Positions 9,961 to 18,355 are shown, counted from the first letter of the stretch. The stretch is DNA of 47,213 nt from Verrucomicrobiota bacterium (GCA_018239815.1 JAFEGP010000022.1:1-47213); one strand, 5' to 3'. The notes: generated from the sequence alone by a model not told the origin. Numbers and translations: made by a program.

Positions 9961-10577
9961 TTCTGAAAGATGTCATTTGCGATGCGGAATATGTTTTAAC
10001 TCCAAATCGAGAACTAAAAGTTGCTGACGTGGATTGCAAAAGTTCAACAGAAGAGTTGTTTCGGCAAGAAATTCAAAGGGCCCTGACTCAAGGTGAGGCG
10101 GGGGGGGAAAAGCGAGGGTATGCAAAAGCACATGAGGAGCTTAAACACTTAAGTGGGCTTTTGCATACAATTGCTGATCATCTTATGGAACATAAAAAAC
10201 GACTTTTGGTTCAGCTTAAGCCAGAAATTGTAGAATTTGTCTTTCAGATATCTCAGACGGTCATTCGGCAAGAACTCGTTCAGCCAGAAAGTTATATTAA
10301 AAAACTTCAATCTCTATTGAATCAAGCTATGACAGCTTTTGCAGGACAGGCACTAAAGGTCTTTCTTGCTCCAGAAGATCTGGTGTTATTAGAGAACTAT
10401 TTAGAACGTTTAGTGCCTCCTAAGCAAAGCGAAATAAAGTTTCTTGCGGATGCTAAGGTTCAACCAGGAGATTGTCGTATTGAGGCAGAAATGGGCTTAC
10501 TGCATGCAGAAGTGGCTCGTGAACTTTCTATGTTAAAGGCGCATGTTTTATGCCAAAGCTTCTGTGTAAAGAGTTAA
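9957..10577 (+). CDS. fliH: FliH/SctL-like stator protein
   Basis: This 206-residue protein would be the peripheral stalk partner of the FliI ATPase at the cytoplasmic face of the export apparatus. The N-terminal half is helical and charged. The C-terminal half has the FliH/V-ATPase E-like domain with the typical ending VQPGDCRIEAEMGLLHAEV, found at the end of FliH proteins just before the last helix. It overlaps fliF by 4 nt (ATGA) and fliI by 28 nt, so the three are a translationally coupled operon. Identification rests on the C-terminal motif plus position. Confidence 0.85.
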   Translation: MILKDVICDAEYVLTPNRELKVADVDCKSSTEELFRQEIQRALTQGEAGGEKRGYAKAHEELKHLSGLLHTIADHLMEHKKRLLVQLKPEIVEFVFQISQTVIRQELVQPESYIKKLQSLLNQAMTAFAGQALKVFLAPEDLVLLENYLERLVPPKQSEIKFLADAKVQPGDCRIEAEMGLLHAEVARELSMLKAHVLCQSFCVKS

Positions 10578-11848
10578 ATCGTTTACAAGATTGGGGCGGC
10601 TTAAAACCAAGTGGTCGTGTCACCCACGTCATTGGACTTTTAATTGAATCCTTGGGTCCTGATGTGTCAGTAGGAGAAATCTGCCTTGTCTATGGGAAGC
10701 AGGAACGGGCTACTTTATGCCAAGTTGTAGGATTTAAAGATCACAAAGTTCTTTTAATGCCCTTTGATGACGTTATTTCCATACCTCCTGGAGCTGAAGT
10801 TTATCCTACAGAAAGTCAGCCAATGATTCCTGTTTCTGAAGCTCTTTGTGGCAGAGTTTTAGATGCTTTAGGTCGACCTCTAGATGGCCAAGGGGAGATT
10901 TTTGCAGAGAAAAATGTTGCCTTATTTGCTCATCCGCCAGCGGCATTGAGCCGCCCCGCTATTCGTCAAGTGCTTACAACAGGGATTCGTAGTATTGATG
11001 GGTTGTGTACTTTAGGGAGAGGCCAACGCATTGGTATTTTTTCGGCTCCTGGTGTTGGAAAATCTACGTTAATGGGCATGATCGCAAAGCAAGCAGAAGC
11101 GGATATTAATGTCATTGCTTTGGTAGGGGAACGTGGACGCGAAGTGCGAGAATTTATTGATTCTGAACTAGGTAGAGAAGGGCTAGCACGCTCAGTAGTC
11201 ATTGTAGCTACTTCTGATCAAACGGCTTTGCTTCGCAAAGCCGCTGCTCATACTGCAACAGCTATTGCTGAATACTTTCGGGATCGCGGCAAGCATGTGT
11301 TATTAATGATGGATTCTGTAACGCGCTTTGCTATGGCTTTAAGAGAAATTGGATTGGCCGTTGGAGAACCTCCAACAGTCAGGGGGTATACGCCCTCTGT
11401 TTTTGCTGCTCTACCTGCTTTGTTAGAGCGAGCCGGTACAAGTGAGAAGGGGTCTATTACGGGTATTTATACAGTACTCAGTGAAGAGCAAGATTGGCAT
11501 GACCCTATTCCAGATCATGTTCGCTCTTTGCTGGATGGTCATTGGCAGTTATCCGCATCTTTAAGAGAAGCTGGCCACTTTCCTCCTGTTGATATTCTTA
11601 AAAGTCTATCGCGTCTAATGCCTGTTTTGACATCTAAGACACATCAACAACAAGCCAATTATTTGCGCCGTTTGTTACATGCTCATCGTGAAGCTAAAGA
11701 GTTAATTTCTATAGGTGCTTATGTAGACGGCTCTGATGCTTTGATTGATGAGGCTCTTGCCAAAATGTCAAAGATAGAAAAATTTTTACAGCAAGAGCAG
11801 TCAGAAAAAACCTCCTTTGAGGCGGTTCATGAAAAACTTTCATTCTAA
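10550..11848 (+). CDS. fliI: FliI/SctN-type export ATPase
   Basis: A 432-residue hexameric ATPase, related to F1-beta, that unfolds and feeds substrates and chaperone complexes into a type III or flagellar export gate. The Walker A APGVGKST is at residues 166-173, followed by GERGREVREF, the Walker B region VLLMMDSVTRFAMA, and the C-terminal ExxxLL-type helical domain. The start lies 28 nt inside fliH, and no later ATG preserves the N-terminal beta-barrel, so the overlapping start is kept although its ribosome-binding site is weak. It would work with the FliH and FliJ-like proteins encoded on either side. The flagellar (FliI) rather than main T3SS (SctN) call rests on the neighbouring fliF and fliH. 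Confidence 0.93.
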   Translation: MPKLLCKELNRLQDWGGLKPSGRVTHVIGLLIESLGPDVSVGEICLVYGKQERATLCQVVGFKDHKVLLMPFDDVISIPPGAEVYPTESQPMIPVSEALCGRVLDALGRPLDGQGEIFAEKNVALFAHPPAALSRPAIRQVLTTGIRSIDGLCTLGRGQRIGIFSAPGVGKSTLMGMIAKQAEADINVIALVGERGREVREFIDSELGREGLARSVVIVATSDQTALLRKAAAHTATAIAEYFRDRGKHVLLMMDSVTRFAMALREIGLAVGEPPTVRGYTPSVFAALPALLERAGTSEKGSITGIYTVLSEEQDWHDPIPDHVRSLLDGHWQLSASLREAGHFPPVDILKSLSRLMPVLTSKTHQQQANYLRRLLHAHREAKELISIGAYVDGSDALIDEALAKMSKIEKFLQQEQSEKTSFEAVHEKLSF

Positions 11849-12224
11849 ATTTGAAAAACTCAAGCAAGTTAAGCAGCTGCAAGAACGTAAAATTCAACAA
11901 AAATTGGCTCAGTTTCTTTTAAAAGAGAAGTGGTTTGCTCAGAGACTTGTCTCTTTAGAGCAAGAAATGGACAGGTCTTTTCAACAACTTATTTTAGCTC
12001 GTCAAAAAGGGATACTTGTACAGCAGCATACTCTAAGAGAATATCTTACTCAGTTAGAAGAGGCATTTGTTCAAATCACAAATACGCTAGAAACCCTCCA
12101 AATTCAAAGGCTAGAATTACAACAACAACTCCAGAATCATCATCAAAAACGAAAAGTTATCGAAAAGATCTATCAAGGTCACTATACTTCCTGGCGACGG
12201 GATATGTTAAAATACGATGCCTGA
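11829..12224 (+). CDS. FliJ/SctO-like coiled-coil stalk protein
   Basis: A 131-residue, highly charged, almost fully helical protein in the position of FliJ, the central stalk that inserts into the FliI hexamer. The sequence is two long coiled-coil stretches rich in K, Q, E and L with no membrane segment, as in FliJ/SctO. I start at ATG 11829, which has a GAGGCGG box 6 nt upstream. A TTG at 11817 would add four residues but has no such box. It overlaps fliI by 20 nt and the next gene by 8 nt. FliJ proteins diverge strongly, so the call depends mostly on size, structure and position. Confidence 0.7.
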   Translation: MKNFHSKFEKLKQVKQLQERKIQQKLAQFLLKEKWFAQRLVSLEQEMDRSFQQLILARQKGILVQQHTLREYLTQLEEAFVQITNTLETLQIQRLELQQQLQNHHQKRKVIEKIYQGHYTSWRRDMLKYDA

Positions 12225-13533
12225 CATTAAAAAAGAGTTATATGAACTTTTAGCTCCTATAGGTCAAACTCACTTGCTAGCTGATGCTCAGCAGTGGGAG
12301 CCTGAACAGCTACAATCTCTCAAGCAAGAGCTACGTCATTTAGACTTGCACCTGTTATGTCACCAACAGCAAATTATTCGTTCTCCTAATCCTTCAGCGC
12401 CTTTTTACCCACCTCTTGCCGAGGCTGCCCACTGTGGAAGCCAGCAAGATTTTTTGCTGGGTCAAGAGCTTATGCATCAGGGTAAATGCGGGTGTGTGGT
12501 GTTGGCTGGAGGGCAGTCTTCTCGTTTAAGGCTTTCTGGACCTAAAGGATGTGTTCCTGTCTCTTTGGTTAGACATCAAAGTTTATTTGCCCTTTTAGCA
12601 GAAAAAGTTGTCAGCGCATCTGCTCAGGTTGGCTATCCTTTGCCTCTGGCAATTATGACGTCAACGGCTAACCGGATCGAAGCTGAGACATTTTTTATTA
12701 AGAACAAATATTTTGGTTTGCAGCCCTCTCAGATTTCATTTTTTTCTCAAAGGGTATGGCCTTTGTTAAGCTTTAGTGGCGATTTGCTTTTGAGTACGCC
12801 TGGTAGGCTGGCTGTGGGTCCTAATGGCAACGGGGATTTTTTTAAGCAGTTTGTAGTGAACGGCATTTGGAAGGAGTGGGCTGACCAAGGAGTAGAGATC
12901 GTCAGGGTGATGCCTATTGATAATCCATTGGCTTTACCTTTTGACTCGGAACTGTTTGGTTTTCACCACCGATTGAGCAATGATGTTTCAATTCAAGCAA
13001 TTGCTCGTTTATCCAAAGAAGAAAAAGCAGGCACACTTGTTTCTATGCAAGAGAAAGTGGGAGTGGTAGAATATGGAGAGTCTCCAGCTCCTGAAAAAGG
13101 ATTTGCCAATATTGGGTTGTATGCTTTCTCGATGCCTTGGGTACAAACTATCAGCCAAGTAGAAATGCCTTTACATCCGGCCATGAAAGCCATCAAAACA
13201 TATCAGGATGCAGAGGTGCCTAAGCATCCTAATGTCTGGAAATTTGAAGAATTTATTTTCGACGCATTTTGTTATGCTCAAAAATCAGAAGCGTTAGTTT
13301 ATGATAGAGAACACTGCTTTGCTCCTTTAAAGAATGTGGAGGGGGAAGATAGTTTGTCTCAGGTACAGGCAGCCATTCTTGCACATGAGAGATGGCTATA
13401 TGAGCAAAGATTAGGGAAAGCTCCTCCAGCAGAAGCGGTTTTTGAGTTGTCTAGCGATTTTTATTATCCCACAGAAGAAAAACTCAAGAAGCTAAAAGAG
13501 GCTTCATTTGTTCCTGGAGCTTTTATTAGTTAA
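12217..13533 (+). CDS. UDPGP-family UDP-sugar pyrophosphorylase
   Basis: A 438-residue nucleotidyltransferase of the eukaryote-like UDPGP family (UDP-glucose or UDP-N-acetylglucosamine pyrophosphorylase), making UDP-sugar from UTP and sugar-1-phosphate. The nucleotide-binding motif LAGGQSSRL, followed by the PKGCVPV segment, lies near residue 95, and the uridine/sugar region VMPIDNPLALPFD is further on. Which sugar phosphate is used cannot be decided here; the residues around NIGLYAFSMPW do not settle it. It overlaps the FliJ-like gene by 8 nt, as in the chlamydial order fliF-fliH-fliI-fliJ-pyrophosphorylase-gpsA, so it is probably co-transcribed with an apparently unrelated module. Confidence 0.82.
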   Translation: MPDIKKELYELLAPIGQTHLLADAQQWEPEQLQSLKQELRHLDLHLLCHQQQIIRSPNPSAPFYPPLAEAAHCGSQQDFLLGQELMHQGKCGCVVLAGGQSSRLRLSGPKGCVPVSLVRHQSLFALLAEKVVSASAQVGYPLPLAIMTSTANRIEAETFFIKNKYFGLQPSQISFFSQRVWPLLSFSGDLLLSTPGRLAVGPNGNGDFFKQFVVNGIWKEWADQGVEIVRVMPIDNPLALPFDSELFGFHHRLSNDVSIQAIARLSKEEKAGTLVSMQEKVGVVEYGESPAPEKGFANIGLYAFSMPWVQTISQVEMPLHPAMKAIKTYQDAEVPKHPNVWKFEEFIFDAFCYAQKSEALVYDREHCFAPLKNVEGEDSLSQVQAAILAHERWLYEQRLGKAPPAEAVFELSSDFYYPTEEKLKKLKEASFVPGAFIS

Positions 13534-13617
13534 GGCAATTTTCACAAGGCTTGAGGCCATTTAAGAACTATGTTAAAAGCATGGCTAACAAGCAGTCTAG
13601 GTAGAAAGAGGTAACAC

Positions 13618-14625
13618 GTGACAAGGATGAAAATAGGGTATTTAGGGGCAGGGATTTGGGGGTATACACTTGCTGATTTATTAGCCTCTAAGGGTTATGA
13701 GGTAACGTGTTGGAGTATTGAAGAAGACCTTATTGCACACTTAAAGCAGCATCATGAACATCCAAGATTGCCTGGACGTAAGGCTCCTCCCACTCTTTCT
13801 TTTACAACAGATTTGGCTGAAGCGTTAAGCGATAAAGATATGATAGTTGAAGGTGTCACATCTGCAGGTCTGCGTGATGTTTTCAGTAAAATTAAAAAGT
13901 TAGGCATCCCTACGTGTCCTATTGTTTTAACATCTAAAGGGATTGAGCAGAATACGGGCTTATTGCTGAGTAACGTAGTTATTTCTGTATTAGCAGAAGA
14001 GCATCGCAAGCAAATTGGTTGTATTAGTGGTCCATCTATTGCTCCTGAGGTTTTCCAGCGGTTACCCGCTTCAGTTGTGTGTGCTGCTTATGATGAAAAG
14101 GTCATGCATGCTATCCATCATGCTTTTTCAGCTCCTACTTTCCGTGTTTATCCAAATTTTGATATTCATGGGGTTGAGCTTGGTGGAGCTATGAAAAATA
14201 TCATTGCGATTGCATGTGGTGCTTCAGATGGTCTTGGTTTTGGAGATAATACAAAAGCTGCTTTGATGACGCGAGGGCTGCATGAGATCCGTCGTCTTGC
14301 TGCTGTATGCGGTTGCAATCCCGAGACACTCAATGGGTTAGCTGGAATGGGAGATTTATGTGTTACGTGTTTGTCTCCTAGGAGCCGTAATTATTGTTTT
14401 GGACGTTTAATTGCTGAGGGAAAAACTCCTGAACAAGCAAAGCAAGAAATAGGCATGGTGGTAGAAGGCGCCTATACATGTCTATCTGCTGTACAGCTTG
14501 CTAAAAAAGAAAACATTGAATTGCCTATAGCAGATGCTGTGTATCGGGTTGTTTATGAAAATATGAGTCCGAAGGAAGCTGTAAAATTACTGTTACAGCG
14601 CACAACTAAGCATGAGCTTTTGTAA
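13618..14625 (+). CDS. gpsA: glycerol-3-phosphate dehydrogenase [NAD(P)+]
   Basis: The cytoplasmic enzyme reduces dihydroxyacetone phosphate to sn-glycerol-3-phosphate, the backbone for phospholipid synthesis. Length (335) is typical. The N-terminal Rossmann motif GAGIWGYTLA, the catalytic region GGAMKNIIAIACGASDGLGFGDNTKAAL with its lysine, and MGDLCVTCLSPRSRN are all present. The start is GTG at 13618, chosen because GAGG (13608-13611) sits 6 nt upstream. An ATG at 13627 would have no spaced box. An 84-nt gap after the pyrophosphorylase could hold its own promoter. The family call is secure. Confidence 0.95.
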   Translation: MTRMKIGYLGAGIWGYTLADLLASKGYEVTCWSIEEDLIAHLKQHHEHPRLPGRKAPPTLSFTTDLAEALSDKDMIVEGVTSAGLRDVFSKIKKLGIPTCPIVLTSKGIEQNTGLLLSNVVISVLAEEHRKQIGCISGPSIAPEVFQRLPASVVCAAYDEKVMHAIHHAFSAPTFRVYPNFDIHGVELGGAMKNIIAIACGASDGLGFGDNTKAALMTRGLHEIRRLAAVCGCNPETLNGLAGMGDLCVTCLSPRSRNYCFGRLIAEGKTPEQAKQEIGMVVEGAYTCLSAVQLAKKENIELPIADAVYRVVYENMSPKEAVKLLLQRTTKHELL

Positions 14626-14630
14626 GCTTT

Positions 14631-15074
14631 TTACAGATCACCGACTATATGTTTCTGATGAAGTGTAAATGTTTCTAGGGTGTGTTCTTGAGAACGATTG
14701 CGATACAGGCAATAACCCGTCATAATTGCTATCATAGAAGCAGCTGCCATACCCCCGCAAATTTTAGGTAATAAAGCCAGCTCATCATTGAGAAGGCTAT
14801 GGCTTGACAAGGAGCCATGATGCACAATCAATAGAGCTATAGCTGAAATTGTTAAGGCTGATAAGAGTGTTATCCCTGTACAAGCTGCAATGTAGCGTTG
14901 TTTAGAAGGAAGAGGGGTTTTAGGATCAGGCAGGCGTATTGGCAAACTCTCGCAAAACTGTAGAGGAATATTTGTAACAGCATGCGATGGAATAGCAGAA
15001 GAGGAAGCTTGATCTGAAAATGGTGGTAAGGCCATTTCACAATTGGATTGTAGTATGCTATTGAGTGACGCCAT
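14631..15074 (-). CDS. hypothetical protein with two membrane segments, Inc-like topology
   Basis: Not recognised by sequence. The 147-residue protein has a Ser/Pro-rich soluble N-terminus of about 60 residues, then two hydrophobic segments (about 63-86 and 100-125) separated by a short polar loop, and a 20-residue polar tail. This bilobed hydrophobic pattern is the shape of chlamydial inclusion-membrane (Inc) proteins, but the pattern is not specific and there is no classical signal peptide. It lies on the reverse strand, 5 nt from the gpsA stop (convergent), and is the last of four lineage-specific reverse genes. A role at the host-facing membrane is inference only. Confidence 0.6.
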   Translation of the reverse strand: MASLNSILQSNCEMALPPFSDQASSSAIPSHAVTNIPLQFCESLPIRLPDPKTPLPSKQRYIAACTGITLLSALTISAIALLIVHHGSLSSHSLLNDELALLPKICGGMAAASMIAIMTGYCLYRNRSQEHTLETFTLHQKHIVGDL

Positions 15075-15167
15075 CTTAAATTCTCTTTTTGTCTCTTATT
15101 TATAAAATTTAATTCTGTCTTCCTGCCTTGTTTTGGGCTAAGAAGGAAATTTAAGTATTTTTATCTC

Positions 15168-15199
15168 ATGAAGCTATCCTCACAGGAGGATAGCTTCAT
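15168..15199 (-). terminator. perfect 14-bp hairpin downstream of the 89-residue membrane protein gene
   Basis: Arms ATGAAGCTATCCTC (15168-15181) and GAGGATAGCTTCAT (15186-15199) pair perfectly around an ACAG tetraloop, 13 nt after the stop of the gene ending at 15213. There is no U-run after it on the reverse strand, so it may act as an RNA 3'-end stabiliser rather than an intrinsic terminator. Confidence 0.6.
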
Positions 15200-15212
15200 C
15201 TCATTTAAATTA

Positions 15213-15482
15213 TTAGGATTCAGTTTCGTTTTGTTTAGTTCCGCGTTTCCAACCGATGACAGCGGCTGCGCTAAGACCGATCGTTGCTGTTGTAACACCA
15301 GCGATTAAAGCTCTGTTAACAGCACCACTTAGTGGAGCCCCTTGTGCGATGAAGACACCTAATGTGATAATAGCTGCTAAAGCTACAACCCCTACCATAA
15401 AAGACTTAGGGTGAGTCATGACCTCATGACCTAAACCCTTTCTAGAATCATTTAATTTTTGACCGATTGCTTGGCATGACAT
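15213..15482 (-). CDS. small hypothetical membrane protein with two hydrophobic segments
   Basis: Not recognised. The 89-residue product has a charged N-terminus, a hydrophobic segment (SFMVGVVALAAIITLGVFIA, about residues 27-46), a short loop, and a second hydrophobic segment (LIAGVTTATIGLSAAAVIGW), then a charged tail. I use the second ATG (15482). An AAGGAG box lies 7 nt before it, but only about 1 nt before the upstream in-frame ATG at 15488, which is too close. The gene is flanked by an AT-rich upstream region and by a perfect hairpin downstream, so it looks like a single, well expressed transcription unit. Like its neighbour at 14631 it has a bilobed hydrophobic pattern. Confidence 0.65.
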   Translation of the reverse strand: MSCQAIGQKLNDSRKGLGHEVMTHPKSFMVGVVALAAIITLGVFIAQGAPLSGAVNRALIAGVTTATIGLSAAAVIGWKRGTKQNETES

Positions 15483-15559
15483 ATACATTCTCCTTTTAAA
15501 GATTATTATTGTTTTATGGACATAAGTATATAATGCGAATATTTTTAAAAGATAAAAAA

Positions 15560-15590
15560 CAGTTAAATTTAAAATTAATTATTTTAACTG
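15560..15590. repeat. AT-rich inverted repeat upstream of the small membrane protein gene
   Basis: Arms CAGTTAAA (15560-15567) and TTTAACTG (15583-15590) flank a 15-nt AT-only spacer, about 80-110 nt before the 15482 start. It may be an operator-like site or simply AT-rich spacer. It also contains the 14-mer TAAAATTAATTATT that recurs upstream of the gene starting at 18355. Confidence 0.3.
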
Positions 15591-15660
15591 TCTTTGAATG
15601 GTTAAGTTTTTGTCTGCTGTAATAAGTAAACGGCTGAAAAATATGAAGGTTTTGTTAAAA

Positions 15661-15705
15661 CATATCCCCTGACCTTGCAGTGTAGCTGAAGGATCAGGGG
15701 ATATG
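15661..15705 (-). terminator. long hairpin terminator of the 427-residue coiled-coil gene
   Basis: Perfect 12-bp arms CATATCCCCTGA (15661-15672) and TCAGGGGATATG (15694-15705). Inside, CCTT/AAGG and CAG/CTG can extend the stem with a one-base bulge. It lies 35 nt past the stop of the reverse gene ending at 15740. On that strand the sequence after the hairpin is GTTTTAAC, a weak U-run. It fits transcription termination between the 15740-17023 and 15213-15482 genes. Confidence 0.7.
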
Positions 15706-15739
15706 GTATTCAATAAGAGCGCTTTAAGTACTTAGTATT

Positions 15740-17023
15740 CTAAGCTTTTTTGGATTTGCCTGAAGTGCTTGAACGATGGCTTGGTGTTTGAGATAGCGCA
15801 GCAGATGGGGCTTTCTTAGTAGCTTTTTGTGCTTGTTCAAGCCTTGCCCGTGCCCCGTTAAGTTGACCTGAAAGCTCTGGTTTTTGACCATGAAGAAACT
15901 TGCTTTTATCTGCAATCAGACTTTCAAGATCTTTGATTTGCTGTTCATAATAAGGAGCCAGTTGCCGAGCTATAGCTAATCGTTGCTCTCTTAAAGACTG
16001 TTTCTTTAATACTCTGTTATAGGCGTCTTGAGAAGCTTTTGAAGTTGGATGTGCTTCATGTTGTTTAAGCTTTGCTTGCAAATCCTTTAAGGATGGAAGT
16101 GATGCAGAAAGTGTTGAGCATTCTGCTGCAAGTTCCTCATGGATTTGGATAAGTTCCTGCCGTAATCGAACACATTGTAATTTTTGTTCTGCTAGCTTCT
16201 CTGCAGGAGATCCTTTTACTGAATGAGAATGATCTTGAATCAAGGTTTTTAAAATTTGCAAGCGATGAGTATTCAACTCGGATTTTTCTTCAGGAGAAAG
16301 TTGCCCAGCCTTGTCTAAAATGTTGATAGCTTCTTTTAAATGACCTTGAAGGGCTTCCCGGGTTGCAGTGGAGCCGAATCCTTTTGAAGATAATTCGTGA
16401 CTGTTAAGGTGTGCAAGGGCGAGTTTGAGTTCTTTGACTAATTTGTTCTTTGCACCAAAAGAGAAAAAGCGGACCCAAGCAGGTTTTTGATTATGAGCTT
16501 CTAATTTTGCATTAAGCAGCCCAACCCTCATAGACAGGGATTCCATCGTTGTTTCATGCAGCTGCAGTTCGTTTCGTTTGGCTGCTTCTTTGCTTATGCG
16601 CAGAGGTTCTGCTTGTCGAACAGCTGTAGGGCGTTCAGTTTTTTCAGCACGTTGCGTAGCCGCTGAAAAACGCTGCTCCCCCGCCTTTTGAGTTTTACTT
16701 GTTGTGTGTTCAAATTCTGAGATGTCAACAGAGGTATAGCCCCCCCCTAAGTATCCGCTAGAAACTCCGAATTTTTTATCGAAAGCGCGCTGAGAAATAA
16801 CCTCAAATCGGACCTTAGTTTTAGGGTCGTCTAATTTTGCTTCGTCAGCTGTCAAGTAAAAAACAGGGCGTGCAGATCCTATCCCAGCTTTGTCTGCTGC
16901 TTTTGTAACAGAACCTTGTAATAACTCCCCTCCACCCTTTTTAAGAGCCTTTGCAAATTGATCATAGGCTTCAGTATCCTGATTGTACGTTTCTCTGATA
17001 GCATAAAGGGTAACTGTAGACAT
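15740..17023 (-). CDS. hypothetical coiled-coil protein, paralogous at the N-terminus to the 17237-18355 product
   Basis: Not recognised as a known family. The 427-residue protein has an N-terminal globular domain of about 110 residues, a linker rich in charged residues, a helical region with a hydrophobic insert (PAWVRFFSFGAKNK, near 180), long predicted coiled coils from 190 to 400, and a basic Ser/Ala/Lys-rich tail. There are no membrane helices and no classical signal peptide. The N-terminal domain shares a spaced pattern (R-[ED]-x-Y-x-Q-D-x(3)-Y-D-x-F-x(3)-L-K-x-G) and later blocks with the neighbouring 17237-18355 protein. A TTGACA promoter lies upstream and a strong hairpin downstream. 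Such features suit a secreted, host-directed protein of an intracellular bacterium, but nothing here proves secretion. Confidence 0.7.
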   Translation of the reverse strand: MSTVTLYAIRETYNQDTEAYDQFAKALKKGGGELLQGSVTKAADKAGIGSARPVFYLTADEAKLDDPKTKVRFEVISQRAFDKKFGVSSGYLGGGYTSVDISEFEHTTSKTQKAGEQRFSAATQRAEKTERPTAVRQAEPLRISKEAAKRNELQLHETTMESLSMRVGLLNAKLEAHNQKPAWVRFFSFGAKNKLVKELKLALAHLNSHELSSKGFGSTATREALQGHLKEAINILDKAGQLSPEEKSELNTHRLQILKTLIQDHSHSVKGSPAEKLAEQKLQCVRLRQELIQIHEELAAECSTLSASLPSLKDLQAKLKQHEAHPTSKASQDAYNRVLKKQSLREQRLAIARQLAPYYEQQIKDLESLIADKSKFLHGQKPELSGQLNGARARLEQAQKATKKAPSAALSQTPSHRSSTSGKSKKA

Positions 17024-17059
17024 AACTAACCAACCTTTTTATTTGAGTATGTATATTTA

Positions 17060-17088
17060 TTTTTATAACTAAGTTATTAAAATGTCAA
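17060..17088 (-). promoter_or_regulatory. putative sigma70-type promoter for the 427-residue coiled-coil gene
   Basis: On the reverse strand a perfect -35 TTGACA (17083-17088) is followed, after 17 nt, by TAAAAA (17060-17065). An alternative -10, TATAAA (17062-17067), has a 15-nt spacer. The start codon at 17023 lies about 36 nt downstream, leaving room for the AAAAGG ribosome-binding region. Confidence 0.5.
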
Positions 17089-17236
17089 AATTTAATTATG
17101 TTTAATATTAAAAACGCGTTTGTTTATTAAGATTTTCAGAAGTTATATTAAATCTATTATCAATCTAATTGGTTTATATGTTTTGTAAATCATCAGGTTT
17201 TTACAAAGATAAAAAGCAAAGCCTTTGAACAACAAA

Positions 17237-18355
17237 CTATGCGTACAAGTCATCGTTGTTATCTTCTTCTGGCAGAGGAGAGGTGCTTCGTCTAGAGGCT
17301 GTATCACTGCCTTCTTCCATAGAAAATACGCCGGAAGAACGATCAGAACCTCGGCTGCTAAGGGATGTCGTATCGCTACTGGTGCTTCTAGTTCGAGTGG
17401 GAGTAGAGGAACGCTCTGAGGGCTGATAGCTATCTGTTCTCTGTTGTAGACGATCAACCTCTGTGAATAACCTTTCGGCATCAAGCTTTTTGGGTCCAAG
17501 ACGTTCCCATTTTTTTCCCTCTTCTATCCTGGAGAGTTTGTTGTCTCCTACATATTGTGTATCGGGGGAAACAGATCGCAACCCCTGAGACATAAAAATT
17601 TCATATTCACAGAGTTTAAATGCGGCCATAGTCTGAAAGGAAGGCCCAAGATTGTGATTACGGAAGTCTGTCGTCAAAGAGTTGTAGGTTCTAAATGAAG
17701 CGGAGCTTGATAAAGCAGGATTCATTACTGCTTGATATGAGAGGCTCTGATAACTTGTTGATAGTTCATCTAATGTTGGTTGAAGCTGATTAAAAAGGGC
17801 TTGGGCTTCTTTTAATTTTTGATCTCTCTTGCGTCCGTTCCACCACTGTCGAATCCCAGAAAACAAGCCGCTGCTTTTTAATGAATTGTTATTGAGTGTC
17901 TTAATTTCAGTGCTTAGAGTTTCTAGTTTGCGAAGCGCGGGTTGAGCCCTTAAATACGTAGAGGTCATACTATCCCACTGTTTCTGAAAATCTCGCTGGA
18001 CAGTAGTATCATCAGGGGTAGATGTAGAAGATTGAGTGGATGTGGGCCTCGCTTTTTGTGAGGGAGGAAAGGCGGCCTTACCAAGTTGGCTTGTTTTGGC
18101 TGTTGTAGACGAGAAGTCTTGAGGGATAAGAGTGATGTAACGTGTAGATGATGTAGGGTCTTGCGGTAGAGTTTTAAGTCGGACGTTAGCAGGATTTTGG
18201 CGTATGGCAGCTAGAGCAGCTTCATCCAGTGCATACATATTCCCAGGAAAAGAAGCACTAGGAGGTAAGTTTCCTGCTTTAAGCTCACTAACAAATTTAT
18301 CGTAGCGTTGTTTATCCTGAAGATAAATATCTCTGTTTACAAATAAATCAATCAT
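17237..18355 (-). CDS. hypothetical protein with Ser/Thr-rich disordered tail, paralogous at the N-terminus to the 15740-17023 product
   Basis: Not recognised as a known family. The 372 residues divide into an N-terminal domain of about 90 residues homologous to that of the 15740-17023 product (NRDIYLQDKQRYDKFVSELK against IRETYNQDTEAYDQFAKALK), a Ser/Thr/Pro linker, a helical region with an aromatic insert (SGLFSGIRQWWNGRKRDQK) matching the equivalent insert in the paralogue, and a C-terminal stretch of about 60 residues that is almost all Ser, Thr, Arg and acidic residues. No membrane helix is visible. It is separated from its paralogue by a 213-nt AT-rich spacer, so each probably has its own promoter. 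A disordered, phosphorylatable tail is common in effectors, but the role is unknown. Confidence 0.7.
   Translation of the reverse strand: MIDLFVNRDIYLQDKQRYDKFVSELKAGNLPPSASFPGNMYALDEAALAAIRQNPANVRLKTLPQDPTSSTRYITLIPQDFSSTTAKTSQLGKAAFPPSQKARPTSTQSSTSTPDDTTVQRDFQKQWDSMTSTYLRAQPALRKLETLSTEIKTLNNNSLKSSGLFSGIRQWWNGRKRDQKLKEAQALFNQLQPTLDELSTSYQSLSYQAVMNPALSSSASFRTYNSLTTDFRNHNLGPSFQTMAAFKLCEYEIFMSQGLRSVSPDTQYVGDNKLSRIEEGKKWERLGPKKLDAERLFTEVDRLQQRTDSYQPSERSSTPTRTRSTSSDTTSLSSRGSDRSSGVFSMEEGSDTASRRSTSPLPEEDNNDDLYA

Noticed and set aside
8686-12224. A complete flagellum or the main type III secretion operon
   Set aside because: Only FliF, FliH, FliI and a FliJ-like protein are present. No export gate, flagellin, hook, needle or translocon genes occur in the window.
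17143-17499. Reverse 118-codon ORF overlapping the Ser/Thr-rich protein gene
   Set aside because: It lies in another frame of the 17237-18355 gene, shows no domain, and its end runs into AT-rich spacer. It is explained as a frame shadow.
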